Program-made: the position numbers and the translations under genes
Source of the DNA: JBLFWJ01 sp047611425
Lineage (GTDB): Bacteria; Bacteroidota; Bacteroidia; UBA10329
NCBI GenBank assembly: GCA_047611425.1
Contig: JBLFWJ010000016.1
Location: 1-31,029, forward strand
Direction of reading: 5' to 3'
Length of the DNA stretch: 31,029 nucleotides
Part shown: positions 8,414-17,220 of the stretch, in pieces
Layout of the letters: every line of letters starts with the position of its first letter
How positions within the stretch are numbered: position 1 is the first letter of the stretch
The notes under the pieces: generated by a model
Database searches by the model: none
What the model saw: only the letters and a program-made list of their open reading frames with translations
What the model was told of the DNA's origin: nothing

Positions 8414-9675
8414 GGGTATTCAAATTTGGTGGCGCATCAATTAAGGATGCTGAGGCCGTGAGAAACATGGTTGGCATCGTGAAGGAGTATGCAAACGAGC
8501 CGTTGGTTATTGTGGTTTCTGCCATGGAGAAAACCACCAATGCTTTGGAAGAAATTGTAGATCTAACCATTTCTGGCGAAAGTCAAAAAGCAATAGAAGC
8601 ATTGGATAAAATCAAAGCATCGCATTTTGCGATATCCACGGATCTTTTACGGAATGATAAAAAGCTGGAGTCTGAAATCAACAACATTATTGTAGAAGTG
8701 GAATGGGTAATTGAAGATGACCCAGACAAGGAAAAAGCAATGGTCTATGACCAGATTGTTGGTGCTGGAGAAATGCTTTCTACAAGAATAATCAGCGCTT
8801 ATCTCGAGAAGGAAGGCATCTCAAATACTTGGATGGATGCCCGCGATTTAATCCAAACTGACAATACTTACCAAGATGCAAAGGTGAATTGGGAAGAAAC
8901 CAGCACAAGAACTATTAATGCGATTAATAGGGCTCAAAAAAAATCTAACGTTGTCATTACCCAAGGATTTATTGGCTCATCTGATGACTTAATGACAACC
9001 ACCTTGGGACGAGAAGGGTCGGATTTCTCGGCTGCGATATTGGCTTTTTGTACCGATGCTGAAAGTGTTACCATTTGGAAAGATGTTCCTGGAGTCATGA
9101 ATGCCGATCCGAAAAAATTTAATGATGCAGAGCTTTTACCCAGGATAAGCTATCAAGATGCCGTAGAACTGGCCTACTTTGGAACCAGCGTGATTCATCC
9201 AAAAACGATCAAACCGCTTCAGAATAAAAATATTCCACTTTTTGTTCGATCGTTTTCTAATCCCGATTTAGAAGGGACTAGAATTGACAATGAGGTTAAT
9301 TCGAGCAACATACCGAGTTACATTATCCGCGAAGACCAAGTCATTGTTTCCATTCATCCAAGGGATTTCTCATTTATCGTGGAGAGTAATCTTCAGGATA
9401 TCTTTCAAGATATGAGTCGGCTGAGAATTAGGAGCAATGTGATGCAAAACTCAGCTTTGAGCTTTTCTTTCAGCATGGATTATGATGAAGCAAAATTGAG
9501 TGCATTGCAGGAAGCCGCTGGAAAAAATAACGAAGTAAGATTTAATCGAGGCTGTCGGCTATTGACCGTCCGTTACTTTAATGAGCGTATTCTTGAGAAG
9601 TTGGTTGGGAGTGCAGAAATCCTTTTGGAACAGCGAACCAGAAATACCGTTCAGCTTGTGCTAAAGAATCAGTGA
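8410..9675 (+). CDS. lysC: Monofunctional aspartate kinase
   Basis: Phosphorylates L-aspartate, the first step toward lysine, threonine, methionine and diaminopimelate. It has 421 aa from ATG 8410 in the ATGA overlap; an upstream in-frame ATG at 8365 lies within the acetyltransferase gene and before the conserved N-terminus MRVFKFGGAS. Kinase motifs are KFGGAS (5-10), TTLGREGSDFSAA, VTIWKDVPGVMNADP and YFGTSVIHPKT. About 130 C-terminal residues (from roughly 290) correspond to the regulatory ACT region, so feedback control by an end product is likely, though which one cannot be read. No homoserine dehydrogenase domain is fused. Its last seven bases overlap the convergent serA-like gene. Confidence 0.95.
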   Translation: MRVFKFGGASIKDAEAVRNMVGIVKEYANEPLVIVVSAMEKTTNALEEIVDLTISGESQKAIEALDKIKASHFAISTDLLRNDKKLESEINNIIVEVEWVIEDDPDKEKAMVYDQIVGAGEMLSTRIISAYLEKEGISNTWMDARDLIQTDNTYQDAKVNWEETSTRTINAINRAQKKSNVVITQGFIGSSDDLMTTTLGREGSDFSAAILAFCTDAESVTIWKDVPGVMNADPKKFNDAELLPRISYQDAVELAYFGTSVIHPKTIKPLQNKNIPLFVRSFSNPDLEGTRIDNEVNSSNIPSYIIREDQVIVSIHPRDFSFIVESNLQDIFQDMSRLRIRSNVMQNSALSFSFSMDYDEAKLSALQEAAGKNNEVRFNRGCRLLTVRYFNERILEKLVGSAEILLEQRTRNTVQLVLKNQ

Positions 9676-10643
9676 TCTGCGCGATCCTCTTGAGGTACTC
9701 CCTGATCTGAGAATATCCTTCTAATCTTCTCAACCAAAACTTGAGAAAGTTTGATATCGGATTCCATTGTCCAACCTGCAACATGAGGTGTAAGAATCAC
9801 CTTATCGCTATCCAGTAAATACTGGAGCGATGCAGGAATTTCTTGACCGTTGAAATTTTCGAAAGACGATTTTTCGCTTTCCAAAACATCCAAACAAGCA
9901 CCCGAAACCTTACCGTTTTCGATGGCTCTTACAAGTGCCTCGGTATCAACAATTGGCCCTCTTGATGTGTTGATTAAGTATATTGGATTTGTCAATCGAT
10001 TGAAGAAATCATCACCAATCATATGATGTGTTTCCTCTGTTAACGGCACATGAATGCTGACAACTTCGGCTTCATCCAAAATGGTTTGCATGTCAACTTC
10101 AATTACATAGTTGTCTGCAAAACTCTTCTTGTACTTGTCATAGCAATACGCCAACACGCCAAATCCGGCCAGCCGTTTGGCGAATGAGTATCCAGTATTT
10201 CCATACCCAATTATGCCGACAGTTCTACCTAATAATTCGATGCCTCTATTGGCTTCTCGATTCCACTCACCTCTTCGTACCTCTCTATCAGCCGTGTTGA
10301 TTTTATTGAATAGACTAAGCAACATACCAATGGCATGTTCTGCCACAGCATCACGGTTTCCTTCTGGTGCATTGAAGCAGTGAATGCCCAAACCTTTGGC
10401 AGTTACCTCATCAACCCCTTCCATTCCGGATCCGGCTCTAGCAATAAACTTTAAGTTTTTGGCTGCCAGCAACATTTCGGCATCCAATTTCAATCTGCTT
10501 CTGATTACAATGCCTTCGTAATCACCAATACAATTGAGAATGGCCGCTCTGTCTGACTCAAAGTCAGATTCGCATTGCCAGCCCATCCTGTCAAGATGAC
10601 TCCATAAATAATCGTGAACGCTGTCTAGAAATAAAATTCTCAT
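9669..10643 (-). CDS. serA: D-isomer 2-hydroxyacid dehydrogenase, probable 3-phosphoglycerate dehydrogenase
   Basis: NAD-dependent dehydrogenase of 324 aa with no C-terminal ACT domain, the short form common in Bacteroidota. The Rossmann motif GYGNTG sits at 146-151. Catalytic residues are R228 in NTSRGP, E257 in DVLESEK and H287 in LTPHVAGW. ARAGSGMEGVD (69-79) matches the substrate-binding loop of phosphoglycerate dehydrogenases, which makes the first step of serine synthesis the best guess; another 2-hydroxyacid cannot be excluded, so the symbol is tentative. It lies 51 bases after mgtE on the same strand and its 3' end overlaps that of aspartokinase by seven bases. Confidence 0.82.
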   Translation of the reverse strand: MRILFLDSVHDYLWSHLDRMGWQCESDFESDRAAILNCIGDYEGIVIRSRLKLDAEMLLAAKNLKFIARAGSGMEGVDEVTAKGLGIHCFNAPEGNRDAVAEHAIGMLLSLFNKINTADREVRRGEWNREANRGIELLGRTVGIIGYGNTGYSFAKRLAGFGVLAYCYDKYKKSFADNYVIEVDMQTILDEAEVVSIHVPLTEETHHMIGDDFFNRLTNPIYLINTSRGPIVDTEALVRAIENGKVSGACLDVLESEKSSFENFNGQEIPASLQYLLDSDKVILTPHVAGWTMESDIKLSQVLVEKIRRIFSDQGVPQEDRADH

Positions 10644-10694
10644 AATCGGAATGTAGGCTAATCCTTAAGTGTAAGGTTACAGATTTTCCTCTGA

Positions 10695-12053
10695 TCAGAG
10701 AACAATACTGTAGATCATTCTTGCTAAGATGAAATAGAAGAACAACCCAATAATGTCATTTGACGTTGTGATGAACGGGCCGGTAGCTAATGCAGGATCA
10801 AACCCGTATTTCTTAAGAACCAACGGAATAAAAGTTCCAAAGCCTGCAGCAAACAGAATTACCGCCAATAAAGATGACCCAATAGTTAAGCTCAATGCCA
10901 GCGGGAAACTAAGCGCAAAGCTGTATATCAAAAGAACCAATGTGCAAGCGATGCCATTGAAAAGGCCAACTCCTAACTCCTTAATCACCTTTTTGAATAT
11001 TCCATCCAAACCCATCGTGTTGTTGGCCAATCCCTGTACAACTAAAGACGAACTTTGAATTCCAACATTCCCTCCCATCGCAACTACCAACGGAATAAAA
11101 AATGCCATTTCGGGACGAATCTTCAGGTCTTCTTCATAATTACCAATAACCAATGCACCAACTATTCCGCCTGCCATTGCAATCAAAAGCCAAGGCAGTC
11201 TTGCTCTAGATGTAACCCAGATAGAATCGGAAGACTCAACATTCTTTGAGATACCAGAAAGCATCTGATAGTCCTTACTGGTTTCTTCCCTGACCACATC
11301 CATCAGGTCATCGACCGTTACGCGTCCAATCAATTTCCCTTGATCATCGACCACTGGAACCACAACCAAGTCATACTTCTCCACAAAATTGGCAGCTTCT
11401 TCAGCATCCATATCAGCTTTCAAAAACAGTACATCTTCTTTGAAAATATCGGATATCATGGTTCTTTCAGAAGCCAACAGCATCTTTCTTAACGAGACAA
11501 TCCCCTTTAGGTAATTCTCGTTATCAACCACATATATGGTATAAACGGAATCAACATTTTCGGCTTGCTTGCGCATTTCGCGAACACAGCGAAGAACCGT
11601 CCAATCCATGTTTACCTGGATCAGTTCCTTGGCCATTAAGCCTCCCACTGATTTTGCATCATAGGAAAGCAGATGTTGAATATCGCTTACTTGCTCCTCA
11701 TCTTCAACCTGTTCAAGCACCTCTTCCTGTCTTTCCTCTGGAAGTGCGGCAACCAGGTCGGTTGCATCATCAGTATCAAGATTATCGATGATCTGAGCAA
11801 TCTGCTGATCGGAAAGAGATTCAAGAAACTTTACTCGAACATCATCATCCAACTCCATCATGGTGTCGGATGCCACTTCCTCTTCTAAATGACGGTAGAT
11901 GAATTTGGCTTCCTCGAGATCTATCTCATCGAGGATGTCGGCAATATCTGCAGGATGTAAAACGGCAACTTGCGTACTGACAAAGTTGGAGTCAGCCCGT
12001 GCAACGGCATTTTTCAGATCCGCTAAAAAGTCGGCTGTTAGCTCGAACTGCAT
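10695..12053 (-). CDS. mgtE: MgtE magnesium transporter
   Basis: Mg2+-gated Mg2+ channel of the inner membrane, 452 aa. An acidic N-terminal MgtE_N superhelical domain (about 25-130, with HPADIADILDEID and DDATDLVAALPEER) is followed by two CBS domains (about 135-260, ending VTVDDLMDVVREE) and five membrane segments from about 285 to 450. PLVVAMGGNVGIQSSSLVVQ and GPFITTSNDIIG are the pore-lining signatures. It lies 30 bases downstream of ksgA and upstream of the serA-like gene, as part of one minus-strand train. Confidence 0.96.
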   Translation of the reverse strand: MQFELTADFLADLKNAVARADSNFVSTQVAVLHPADIADILDEIDLEEAKFIYRHLEEEVASDTMMELDDDVRVKFLESLSDQQIAQIIDNLDTDDATDLVAALPEERQEEVLEQVEDEEQVSDIQHLLSYDAKSVGGLMAKELIQVNMDWTVLRCVREMRKQAENVDSVYTIYVVDNENYLKGIVSLRKMLLASERTMISDIFKEDVLFLKADMDAEEAANFVEKYDLVVVPVVDDQGKLIGRVTVDDLMDVVREETSKDYQMLSGISKNVESSDSIWVTSRARLPWLLIAMAGGIVGALVIGNYEEDLKIRPEMAFFIPLVVAMGGNVGIQSSSLVVQGLANNTMGLDGIFKKVIKELGVGLFNGIACTLVLLIYSFALSFPLALSLTIGSSLLAVILFAAGFGTFIPLVLKKYGFDPALATGPFITTSNDIIGLFFYFILARMIYSIVL

Positions 12054-12083
12054 TTTCCAAGGCTTGCGTGATCGGTTCTACAT

Positions 12084-12851
12084 TCAAGAAGTTGAATCAA
12101 CGCAACAGGTCAGGGCAATAAACTGGTCAACACTCAATTGCTCCGCCCTTTTTGCAAGGATTCCCTCCTCAGGGTTGGTGCTAAAAGTAAGGCTTTTGAG
12201 TGCATTGCGAAGGGTCTTCCGTCTTTGGTTAAAGGCCAATTTCACAACCATCTTCAACTTGGCATACCCGCATGGAATCTCAGCTCGATCATTCCTTCTG
12301 AACCGAATTACGGCCGAATCAATTTTAGGTGGTGGGTTGAACGCCTCTGGTGGTACGATAAAAAGCATTTCCACATCATAATAGGTCTGTACCAGAACGC
12401 TGAGGATCCCATACGTTTTTGATCCTGGAGGAGCTGCAATTCTTTGCCCGACTTCCTTTTGAACCATCCCAACCATTTCTGGAACTTTCTCTCGTTCCTC
12501 CAGTACTCTAAAGAAAATCTGTGTAGAAATGTAGTAAGGGAAATTGCCAATGATAGCCAGTGAACCATCTACAATTTGATTCAAATCCAGCTTTAGGAAA
12601 TCGCCTTCAATTAGTCGTGGTGTTAGATCCGGATAATGCTGTTTCAAATATGGGATAGACTCTCGATCCATCTCAATTGCATGTATAGTCCGATCCGTTT
12701 CAAGAAGGTATTTGGTCATTACTCCTGTACCCGGCCCGACTTCCAAAACATTGGTATAATTACCATGCCCCGTAAGGGCGTTGACCAGCTTTTGAATGAC
12801 CGAATCATCAATTAAGAAATGCTGGCCAAGACTTTTTTTAGGGCGTACCAA
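12084..12851 (-). CDS. ksgA: 16S rRNA dimethyladenosine transferase
   Basis: Uses SAM to dimethylate two adjacent adenosines near the 3' end of 16S rRNA during small-subunit assembly (KsgA/RsmA). It has 255 aa. Visible motifs: KKSLGQHFL (5-13), LEVGPGTGVMTKYLL (SAM motif I), NFPYYIS (the NxPY catalytic motif) and EAFNPPPKIDSAVI. The start codon must be TTG at 12851, because an in-frame TAA lies immediately upstream and the conserved GQHFL is only nine residues in, with no Met or GTG in a suitable place. It sits between DUF4286 and mgtE on the same strand. Confidence 0.96.
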   Translation of the reverse strand: MVRPKKSLGQHFLIDDSVIQKLVNALTGHGNYTNVLEVGPGTGVMTKYLLETDRTIHAIEMDRESIPYLKQHYPDLTPRLIEGDFLKLDLNQIVDGSLAIIGNFPYYISTQIFFRVLEEREKVPEMVGMVQKEVGQRIAAPPGSKTYGILSVLVQTYYDVEMLFIVPPEAFNPPPKIDSAVIRFRRNDRAEIPCGYAKLKMVVKLAFNQRRKTLRNALKSLTFSTNPEEGILAKRAEQLSVDQFIALTCCVDSTS

Positions 12852-12890
12852 TTAGATGTGATGATTGATGAATTAGTGAGAAGGAAACTC

Positions 12891-13193
12891 CTACTCCACT
12901 ATTTCGAGCAATGTACGGAAGGCCACGAACTTCCCTTCGAAGCGTGAAGTATGATCCGCCTGTAATCGAGGCGCATGATCACGCTGGTATTCATCCAAAT
13001 CAGCTTGATTCTTAGACATATATTGAATGGAGTAAGTCGTTCCTTGTTGCTCCTCAACCATCACTTTGGCGAAGCGATGATCCAAGAAATACCCTGTGGC
13101 CATTACCTCAGGGATGTGCTCATCGCGCATCCAACGAACCCAATTTTCATGGACATCATCATCAATATTTACCGTTACGTTGTAAATGATCAT
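12891..13193 (-). CDS. DUF4286 family protein
   Basis: A 100-aa cytosolic protein with the DUF4286 pattern: MIIYNVTVNID at the start, W-V-R-W-M-R-D-E-H-I-P-E-V, and a C-terminal segment RFEGKFVAFRTLLE. The fold resembles a ferredoxin-like/ABM monooxygenase-type small domain, but no catalytic residues are established. It lies 24 bases downstream of the TPR gene and 39 bases upstream of ksgA, both on the same strand. Function unknown; conservation next to ribosome-related genes is the only hint. Confidence 0.85.
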   Translation of the reverse strand: MIIYNVTVNIDDDVHENWVRWMRDEHIPEVMATGYFLDHRFAKVMVEEQQGTTYSIQYMSKNQADLDEYQRDHAPRLQADHTSRFEGKFVAFRTLLEIVE

Positions 13194-13217
13194 GGTATAA
13201 AATGGTCTAAGTGACTT

Positions 13218-15032
13218 TTAATTCAGCAGGTCGCCTCGCAATTCTCTGAATCGCTTTCGTGCATCAACCGTGAATAAACTTCCAGGATAGGAAAGAAGAA
13301 TCTCCTGATAATACTCCATTGCATCCTCTGGCTTTCCTAACTTTTCCTCCGTAAGAATCGCCAATTGATAGAGCGCATCATCCGCTAAAAGATCGAACGT
13401 GTATGTTTTCCACACTTGGTGAAAAAGATCAGCTGCGCCTTCAAAATCACGCCTTTTCATTGCGATCTGTGCTCGTTTGAACATTACCTCATCCGCCAAA
13501 GCGTGACCAGGGAATTCTTGATCAATGCTATCCAATGAAGCCATTGCCGAATCAACTTGATTCCTGTACAGGAGAAGGTCGGCTCGAGCAAACATTTCAA
13601 GAGCTGTGTAAACGGTATCGAAAGCGATGTTGTCTGAAATCAACATGGCCAGATAAAGCGCGTCATTCGCAATGAACTGTGAAGTGGCCGATTTCAACAC
13701 ATTCAACTGAGCTTGTGCCCAATCGAATTGACCCGTATAATACGCCAACTTGGCATTTTTCAACTTGGCCATTCGACCCAACTCATCATTCTTGTAAGAT
13801 TTCTCAGCCTGAGAATAAAGCAAAGTGGCTTCCCAAATCTCTCCAGAAAAAAGCAGGGCATCAGCCAATTCAACTTTCACTTTCGCCTCGTCTAATCGAG
13901 TAATTCCACCTACATCTTTGGCTTCGTACAGTAGGTCGATGCCATCCGCAACGCGATCCATGTAAAACACATACAACTTCGCCAACCCACGAAGAAGTGG
14001 CAATGAGTTTACATTTCGACCCAAATCCTCCAAATCCTTGGTATAAAGCTGTTCCAATTCTTCAAGGTCGGCCGAAGTATAGTCTTCACTTTCAGTCACC
14101 TTTCGATCCAAGGCATCCAAAAGATCCATCTTGGCTGTGAAATAGAAGTAGTTGTCCTCTCCTTTTCGGATAACGTATTTGTATCCTTTAACGGCCAGGT
14201 CATAATCTCGATTTGCTGTCGCGGTTTGACTAATATCGATGATTCGAGCGCCATCCTCACGGTTTCGTTTGTCCAAAGCCTTGGCTTGGAAGAAGGCGTT
14301 TGAGAATTCCTTTTTCTGCATGTAGTGCCAAATCAATAGCTCAACATGTACATCTACGCCAGGGGAAGTCTGGATTTTATCAATTACTTCTTGCTGAAAG
14401 AAATCGTTTAATTCTTCGTTTGGATCATCGGCCAAAGCATCTAACAACTTTGGCTGGATCTTCTTAACCTCTCTCGGGTTGAATTCTAGAATGGCGAAGT
14501 ATTGACCCAACTGCTGACCGAATTCTCCCTTCTTACCATAAAGTTCAGCCAACTCGTACCCATAGCCGTATTCTCCTTTTAGTATTGATCGGCCTTTTTT
14601 CAAGGTGGCAATTGCAAAATCCATCTTGCCGATGGACATAAAAGCTTCGCTCACTTTATCTATCTCAGGCTTGATTGGAGGTAGTTCTTTAATGACCTTT
14701 TCAAATAGCTGCTGTGCCTTTCGTTCATCTCCAGATTTGGACATTACATCACCCAACCGTACGCCAAGCACAGGCAACTTCTCTTTCTTCAATCGCTTTG
14801 AAATGACCTTTTCGGCCGCCTCAAAATCTTCCACCTCCATTAATGAGCGCACGAAATAATCGAAGAAGAACTCGTCTTTCGTCTTCTTATACATCCGCTC
14901 ATATAGTACCGATGACTTTTCGAATTCACCATTCTTAAAGTATTGAGCAGCCAGCTGCTGATCGGTCTCCGTCTGTGCGTTCACACACACCGAGGCGAAA
15001 ATAAAAACCAATATGTAGATGATGTTCTTCAC
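13218..15032 (-). CDS. Exported tetratricopeptide-repeat protein
   Basis: A 604-aa protein with a signal peptide (residues 1-19, cleavage at VNA-Q) and helical TPR-like repeats through most of its length, for example QLAAQYFKNGEFEKSSVLYE near the N-terminus and paired segments near the C-terminus (FKRAQIAMKRRDFEGAADLF, EKLGKPEDAMEYYQEIL). The C-terminal third resembles the BamD/YbgF-type repeats of periplasmic scaffolds. The start codon is GTG at 15032; it must be there to include the signal peptide. It begins two bases after the lipoprotein stop, so the two are co-translated. It probably acts as a periplasmic scaffold; partners are unknown. Confidence 0.82.
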   Translation of the reverse strand: MKNIIYILVFIFASVCVNAQTETDQQLAAQYFKNGEFEKSSVLYERMYKKTKDEFFFDYFVRSLMEVEDFEAAEKVISKRLKKEKLPVLGVRLGDVMSKSGDERKAQQLFEKVIKELPPIKPEIDKVSEAFMSIGKMDFAIATLKKGRSILKGEYGYGYELAELYGKKGEFGQQLGQYFAILEFNPREVKKIQPKLLDALADDPNEELNDFFQQEVIDKIQTSPGVDVHVELLIWHYMQKKEFSNAFFQAKALDKRNREDGARIIDISQTATANRDYDLAVKGYKYVIRKGEDNYFYFTAKMDLLDALDRKVTESEDYTSADLEELEQLYTKDLEDLGRNVNSLPLLRGLAKLYVFYMDRVADGIDLLYEAKDVGGITRLDEAKVKVELADALLFSGEIWEATLLYSQAEKSYKNDELGRMAKLKNAKLAYYTGQFDWAQAQLNVLKSATSQFIANDALYLAMLISDNIAFDTVYTALEMFARADLLLYRNQVDSAMASLDSIDQEFPGHALADEVMFKRAQIAMKRRDFEGAADLFHQVWKTYTFDLLADDALYQLAILTEEKLGKPEDAMEYYQEILLSYPGSLFTVDARKRFRELRGDLLN

Positions 15033-15034
15033 TT

Positions 15035-15562
15035 TTAGATGGTATCGTTCAATAATTGTTCAATTTTTGGATCAAGTACCTCAAATGAATCGAATGATGC
15101 GTTGAGTTGTGCAATCACTTCATCCATTGATTCATCAAGATCCGTGATGTAAAGAAACTCCGTTTCCAAGAATTGGTTCAAACTATCTGTGTGCCAAACA
15201 CCGGCTTCAACATCTTTCCTGAGATTTAGAAGTTGCTGCCGGCTCCCGTTCAAACTTGCCTTTACTTCGGATGTTGTCTTCAAACAGTTCTCAAATCGTC
15301 CTGGTAGCGATTGAAACTCACGAACAGCATCCATTTGATCAGTCGTCAAACTATCAAGCAGTTTAACTTGACTTAGCTTACCCGAAACATCCTTGATGTA
15401 TTTCTCCAATAATTGGGGATTGATCTCCTTGGTGCGTTTGGAAACATTGGCTAAAACGCCCTGCATACTATCTATTGCAGCAGTGCGCTCCTGTCTTGTA
15501 TCCTGACACGAAGTGGTCAGTATAAGTAGGAAAAGCGTTGCCGCAGTTAACAGTTTAGTCAT
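15035..15562 (-). CDS. Helical lipoprotein of unknown function
   Basis: A 175-aa protein from ATG 15562. The frame is open upstream, but the signal sequence MTKLLTAATLFLLILTTSC fixes the start, with lipobox C19. The mature part is hydrophilic, charged and almost wholly helical with heptad-like spacing (for example TKEINPQLLEKYIKDVSGKL), suggesting a coiled coil. It overlaps the serS 3' end by eight bases and the TPR gene follows two bases after its stop. The paired exported proteins probably work together in the envelope, but this is inferred from position only. I recognise no domain. Confidence 0.8.
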   Translation of the reverse strand: MTKLLTAATLFLLILTTSCQDTRQERTAAIDSMQGVLANVSKRTKEINPQLLEKYIKDVSGKLSQVKLLDSLTTDQMDAVREFQSLPGRFENCLKTTSEVKASLNGSRQQLLNLRKDVEAGVWHTDSLNQFLETEFLYITDLDESMDEVIAQLNASFDSFEVLDPKIEQLLNDTI

Positions 15563-16832
15563 TGGAGATTTTAGAGAAGCCAAGATAAGGTTGAAGTACC
15601 TCGGGAACGTTAATTCCATCTTCTACTTGGTAATTCTCAAGAACTGCCGCCATTATCCTAGGCAGTGCAAGCGCACTTCCGTTCAATGTGTGAACCAAAG
15701 CAGTTTTGCCTTCCTCGTTCTTGTATCGAAGCTTCAATCTGTTGGCTTGAAAGGTCTCAAAGTTGGAAACAGAACTTACCTCCAACCACATTTCTTGCGC
15801 AGCAGAGAATACTTCGAAATCATAAGTTAGAGCAGCTGCAAAACCTAAGTCTCCGCCACAAAGTCTAACGATTCGATATTCCAATCCTAGCTTTTTAAGC
15901 AAGTCTTCTACTTGAGAAACCATGGTGTCCAAAACACCACTACTATCTTCTGGCTTAACCACTTGAACTACCTCTACTTTGTCAAATTGGTGTAAGCGAT
16001 TCAGGCCTTTTACATCCTTACCGTACGATCCAGCTTCCCTTCTAAAACATGGAGAATAAGCCGTCAATTTGTGTGGAAGATCGCCAGCCTTTACAATTTC
16101 ATTTCTGAAAATGTTGGTTAATGGCACTTCTGCAGTTGGCACTAAATAGAGGTCGTCAGCTGCGATATGGTACATCTGTCCTTCTTTATCTGGAAGCTGT
16201 CCCGTGCCAATTCCACTCGCTTGATTGATCGCGTAAGGAGGAATGAACTCTTCGTATCCATGCTCTCTTGCTTGATCCAAAAAGAAATTGATCAAGGCAC
16301 GTTGAAGCCTTGCTCCGCCTCCACGGTAAAGTGGAAAGCCAGCTCCGGTAATCTTCACGCCCAATTCAAAATCGATCAAGTTGTACTTCTTGGCCAAATC
16401 CCAATGCGGAAGCTTGCTTGCGCTTAAGTCAGGCCGCTCACCTCCTCCTCTTACAAATTCATTGTCCTCCTCGGTTTTTCCTTTAGGAACAATCTCATTT
16501 GGGATGTTTGGCAACTGGTACAAAACATCCAGAAGGTCTGCCTGAACACTTGCGAGCTTGTCTTGAAGTTCGCTAGAAGCCTTTTTCAATTCTCCCGCTT
16601 CTGCCTTGGCAGCATTCGCTTCTTCGGCTTTGCCTTGCTTAAAAAGGTCGCCAATGGCTTTAGCCACTTTATTAGAGTTGGCAAGCGTATTATCCAATTC
16701 AGCTTGAGTGGATTTCCGCGCATCATCAAGTGCAACAGCTTTGTCCACCAATTCGGTAGCATCAAAATTCCTTCTGGTCATTCGCTCGATGGCGAGATCC
16801 CGATTATTTCTAAGATGATCGACTTGTAACAT
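15555..16832 (-). CDS. serS: Seryl-tRNA synthetase
   Basis: Class II aminoacyl-tRNA synthetase that charges tRNA-Ser, 425 aa. An N-terminal coiled-coil arm (about 30-100, rich in K/E/A) that grips the tRNA long arm precedes the catalytic domain. Motif 2 is visible as CFRREAGSYGKDVKGLNRLH, and motif 3 as LNGSALALPRIMAAVLENYQ. VPTAEVPLTN and the GGGARLQRAL motif 1 region are also typical. It starts at ATG 16832, just after the rpmA terminator, and heads the minus-strand train that runs to base 9669. Confidence 0.97.
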   Translation of the reverse strand: MLQVDHLRNNRDLAIERMTRRNFDATELVDKAVALDDARKSTQAELDNTLANSNKVAKAIGDLFKQGKAEEANAAKAEAGELKKASSELQDKLASVQADLLDVLYQLPNIPNEIVPKGKTEEDNEFVRGGGERPDLSASKLPHWDLAKKYNLIDFELGVKITGAGFPLYRGGGARLQRALINFFLDQAREHGYEEFIPPYAINQASGIGTGQLPDKEGQMYHIAADDLYLVPTAEVPLTNIFRNEIVKAGDLPHKLTAYSPCFRREAGSYGKDVKGLNRLHQFDKVEVVQVVKPEDSSGVLDTMVSQVEDLLKKLGLEYRIVRLCGGDLGFAAALTYDFEVFSAAQEMWLEVSSVSNFETFQANRLKLRYKNEEGKTALVHTLNGSALALPRIMAAVLENYQVEDGINVPEVLQPYLGFSKISND

Positions 16833-16866
16833 GATCTATCTGGTCTTCAATTATCAATTCGTTTAA

Positions 16867-16906
16867 ACAAAAAATCCCCCGGCCTGAATTACTGGGCCGA
16901 GGGATT
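16867..16906 (-). terminator. Rho-independent terminator of rplU-rpmA
   Basis: On the minus strand, AATCCCTCGGCC (16906-16895) pairs with GGCCGGGGGATT (16884-16873) with one mismatch, leaving a ten-base loop, and is followed by TTTTTTGTTT. It starts 26 bases after the rpmA stop and separates the ribosomal pair from serS. Confidence 0.92.
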
Positions 16907-16931
16907 ATTCTTTTCAGATAATACTATCCGC

Positions 16932-17192
16932 TCAACCTTCGAAAGGCTCAACTGAAACGTACGATCGGTCGTTTGCTCTTTTACGGAACTGAACTGTACC
17001 ATCAACAGTAGCGAAGATGGTGTGGTCTTTTCCAATACCAACATTCAATCCTGGATGATGCTGTGTTCCTCGCTGACGCAAGATGATGTTTCCAGCAATG
17101 GCAGCCTGACCACCAAAAATCTTTACACCGAGTCTCTTACTCTGTGATTCTCTTCCGTTTTTAGAACTACCCGCTCCTTTTTTGTGTGCCAT
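16932..17192 (-). CDS. rpmA: 50S ribosomal protein L27
   Basis: A ribosomal protein at the peptidyl-transferase side of the large subunit, 86 aa. It begins MAHKKGAGSSKNGRES, the eubacterial L27 start with its flexible N-terminal tail, and contains QRGTQHHPGLNVGIGKDHT. There is no extra N-terminal cleavage peptide of the kind found in Firmicutes. It is 28 bases downstream of rplU and ends before a strong terminator. Confidence 0.98.
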   Translation of the reverse strand: MAHKKGAGSSKNGRESQSKRLGVKIFGGQAAIAGNIILRQRGTQHHPGLNVGIGKDHTIFATVDGTVQFRKRANDRSYVSVEPFEG

Positions 17193-17220
17193 GGTATTCG
17201 GTTTTAATCTTTTTTAATTC

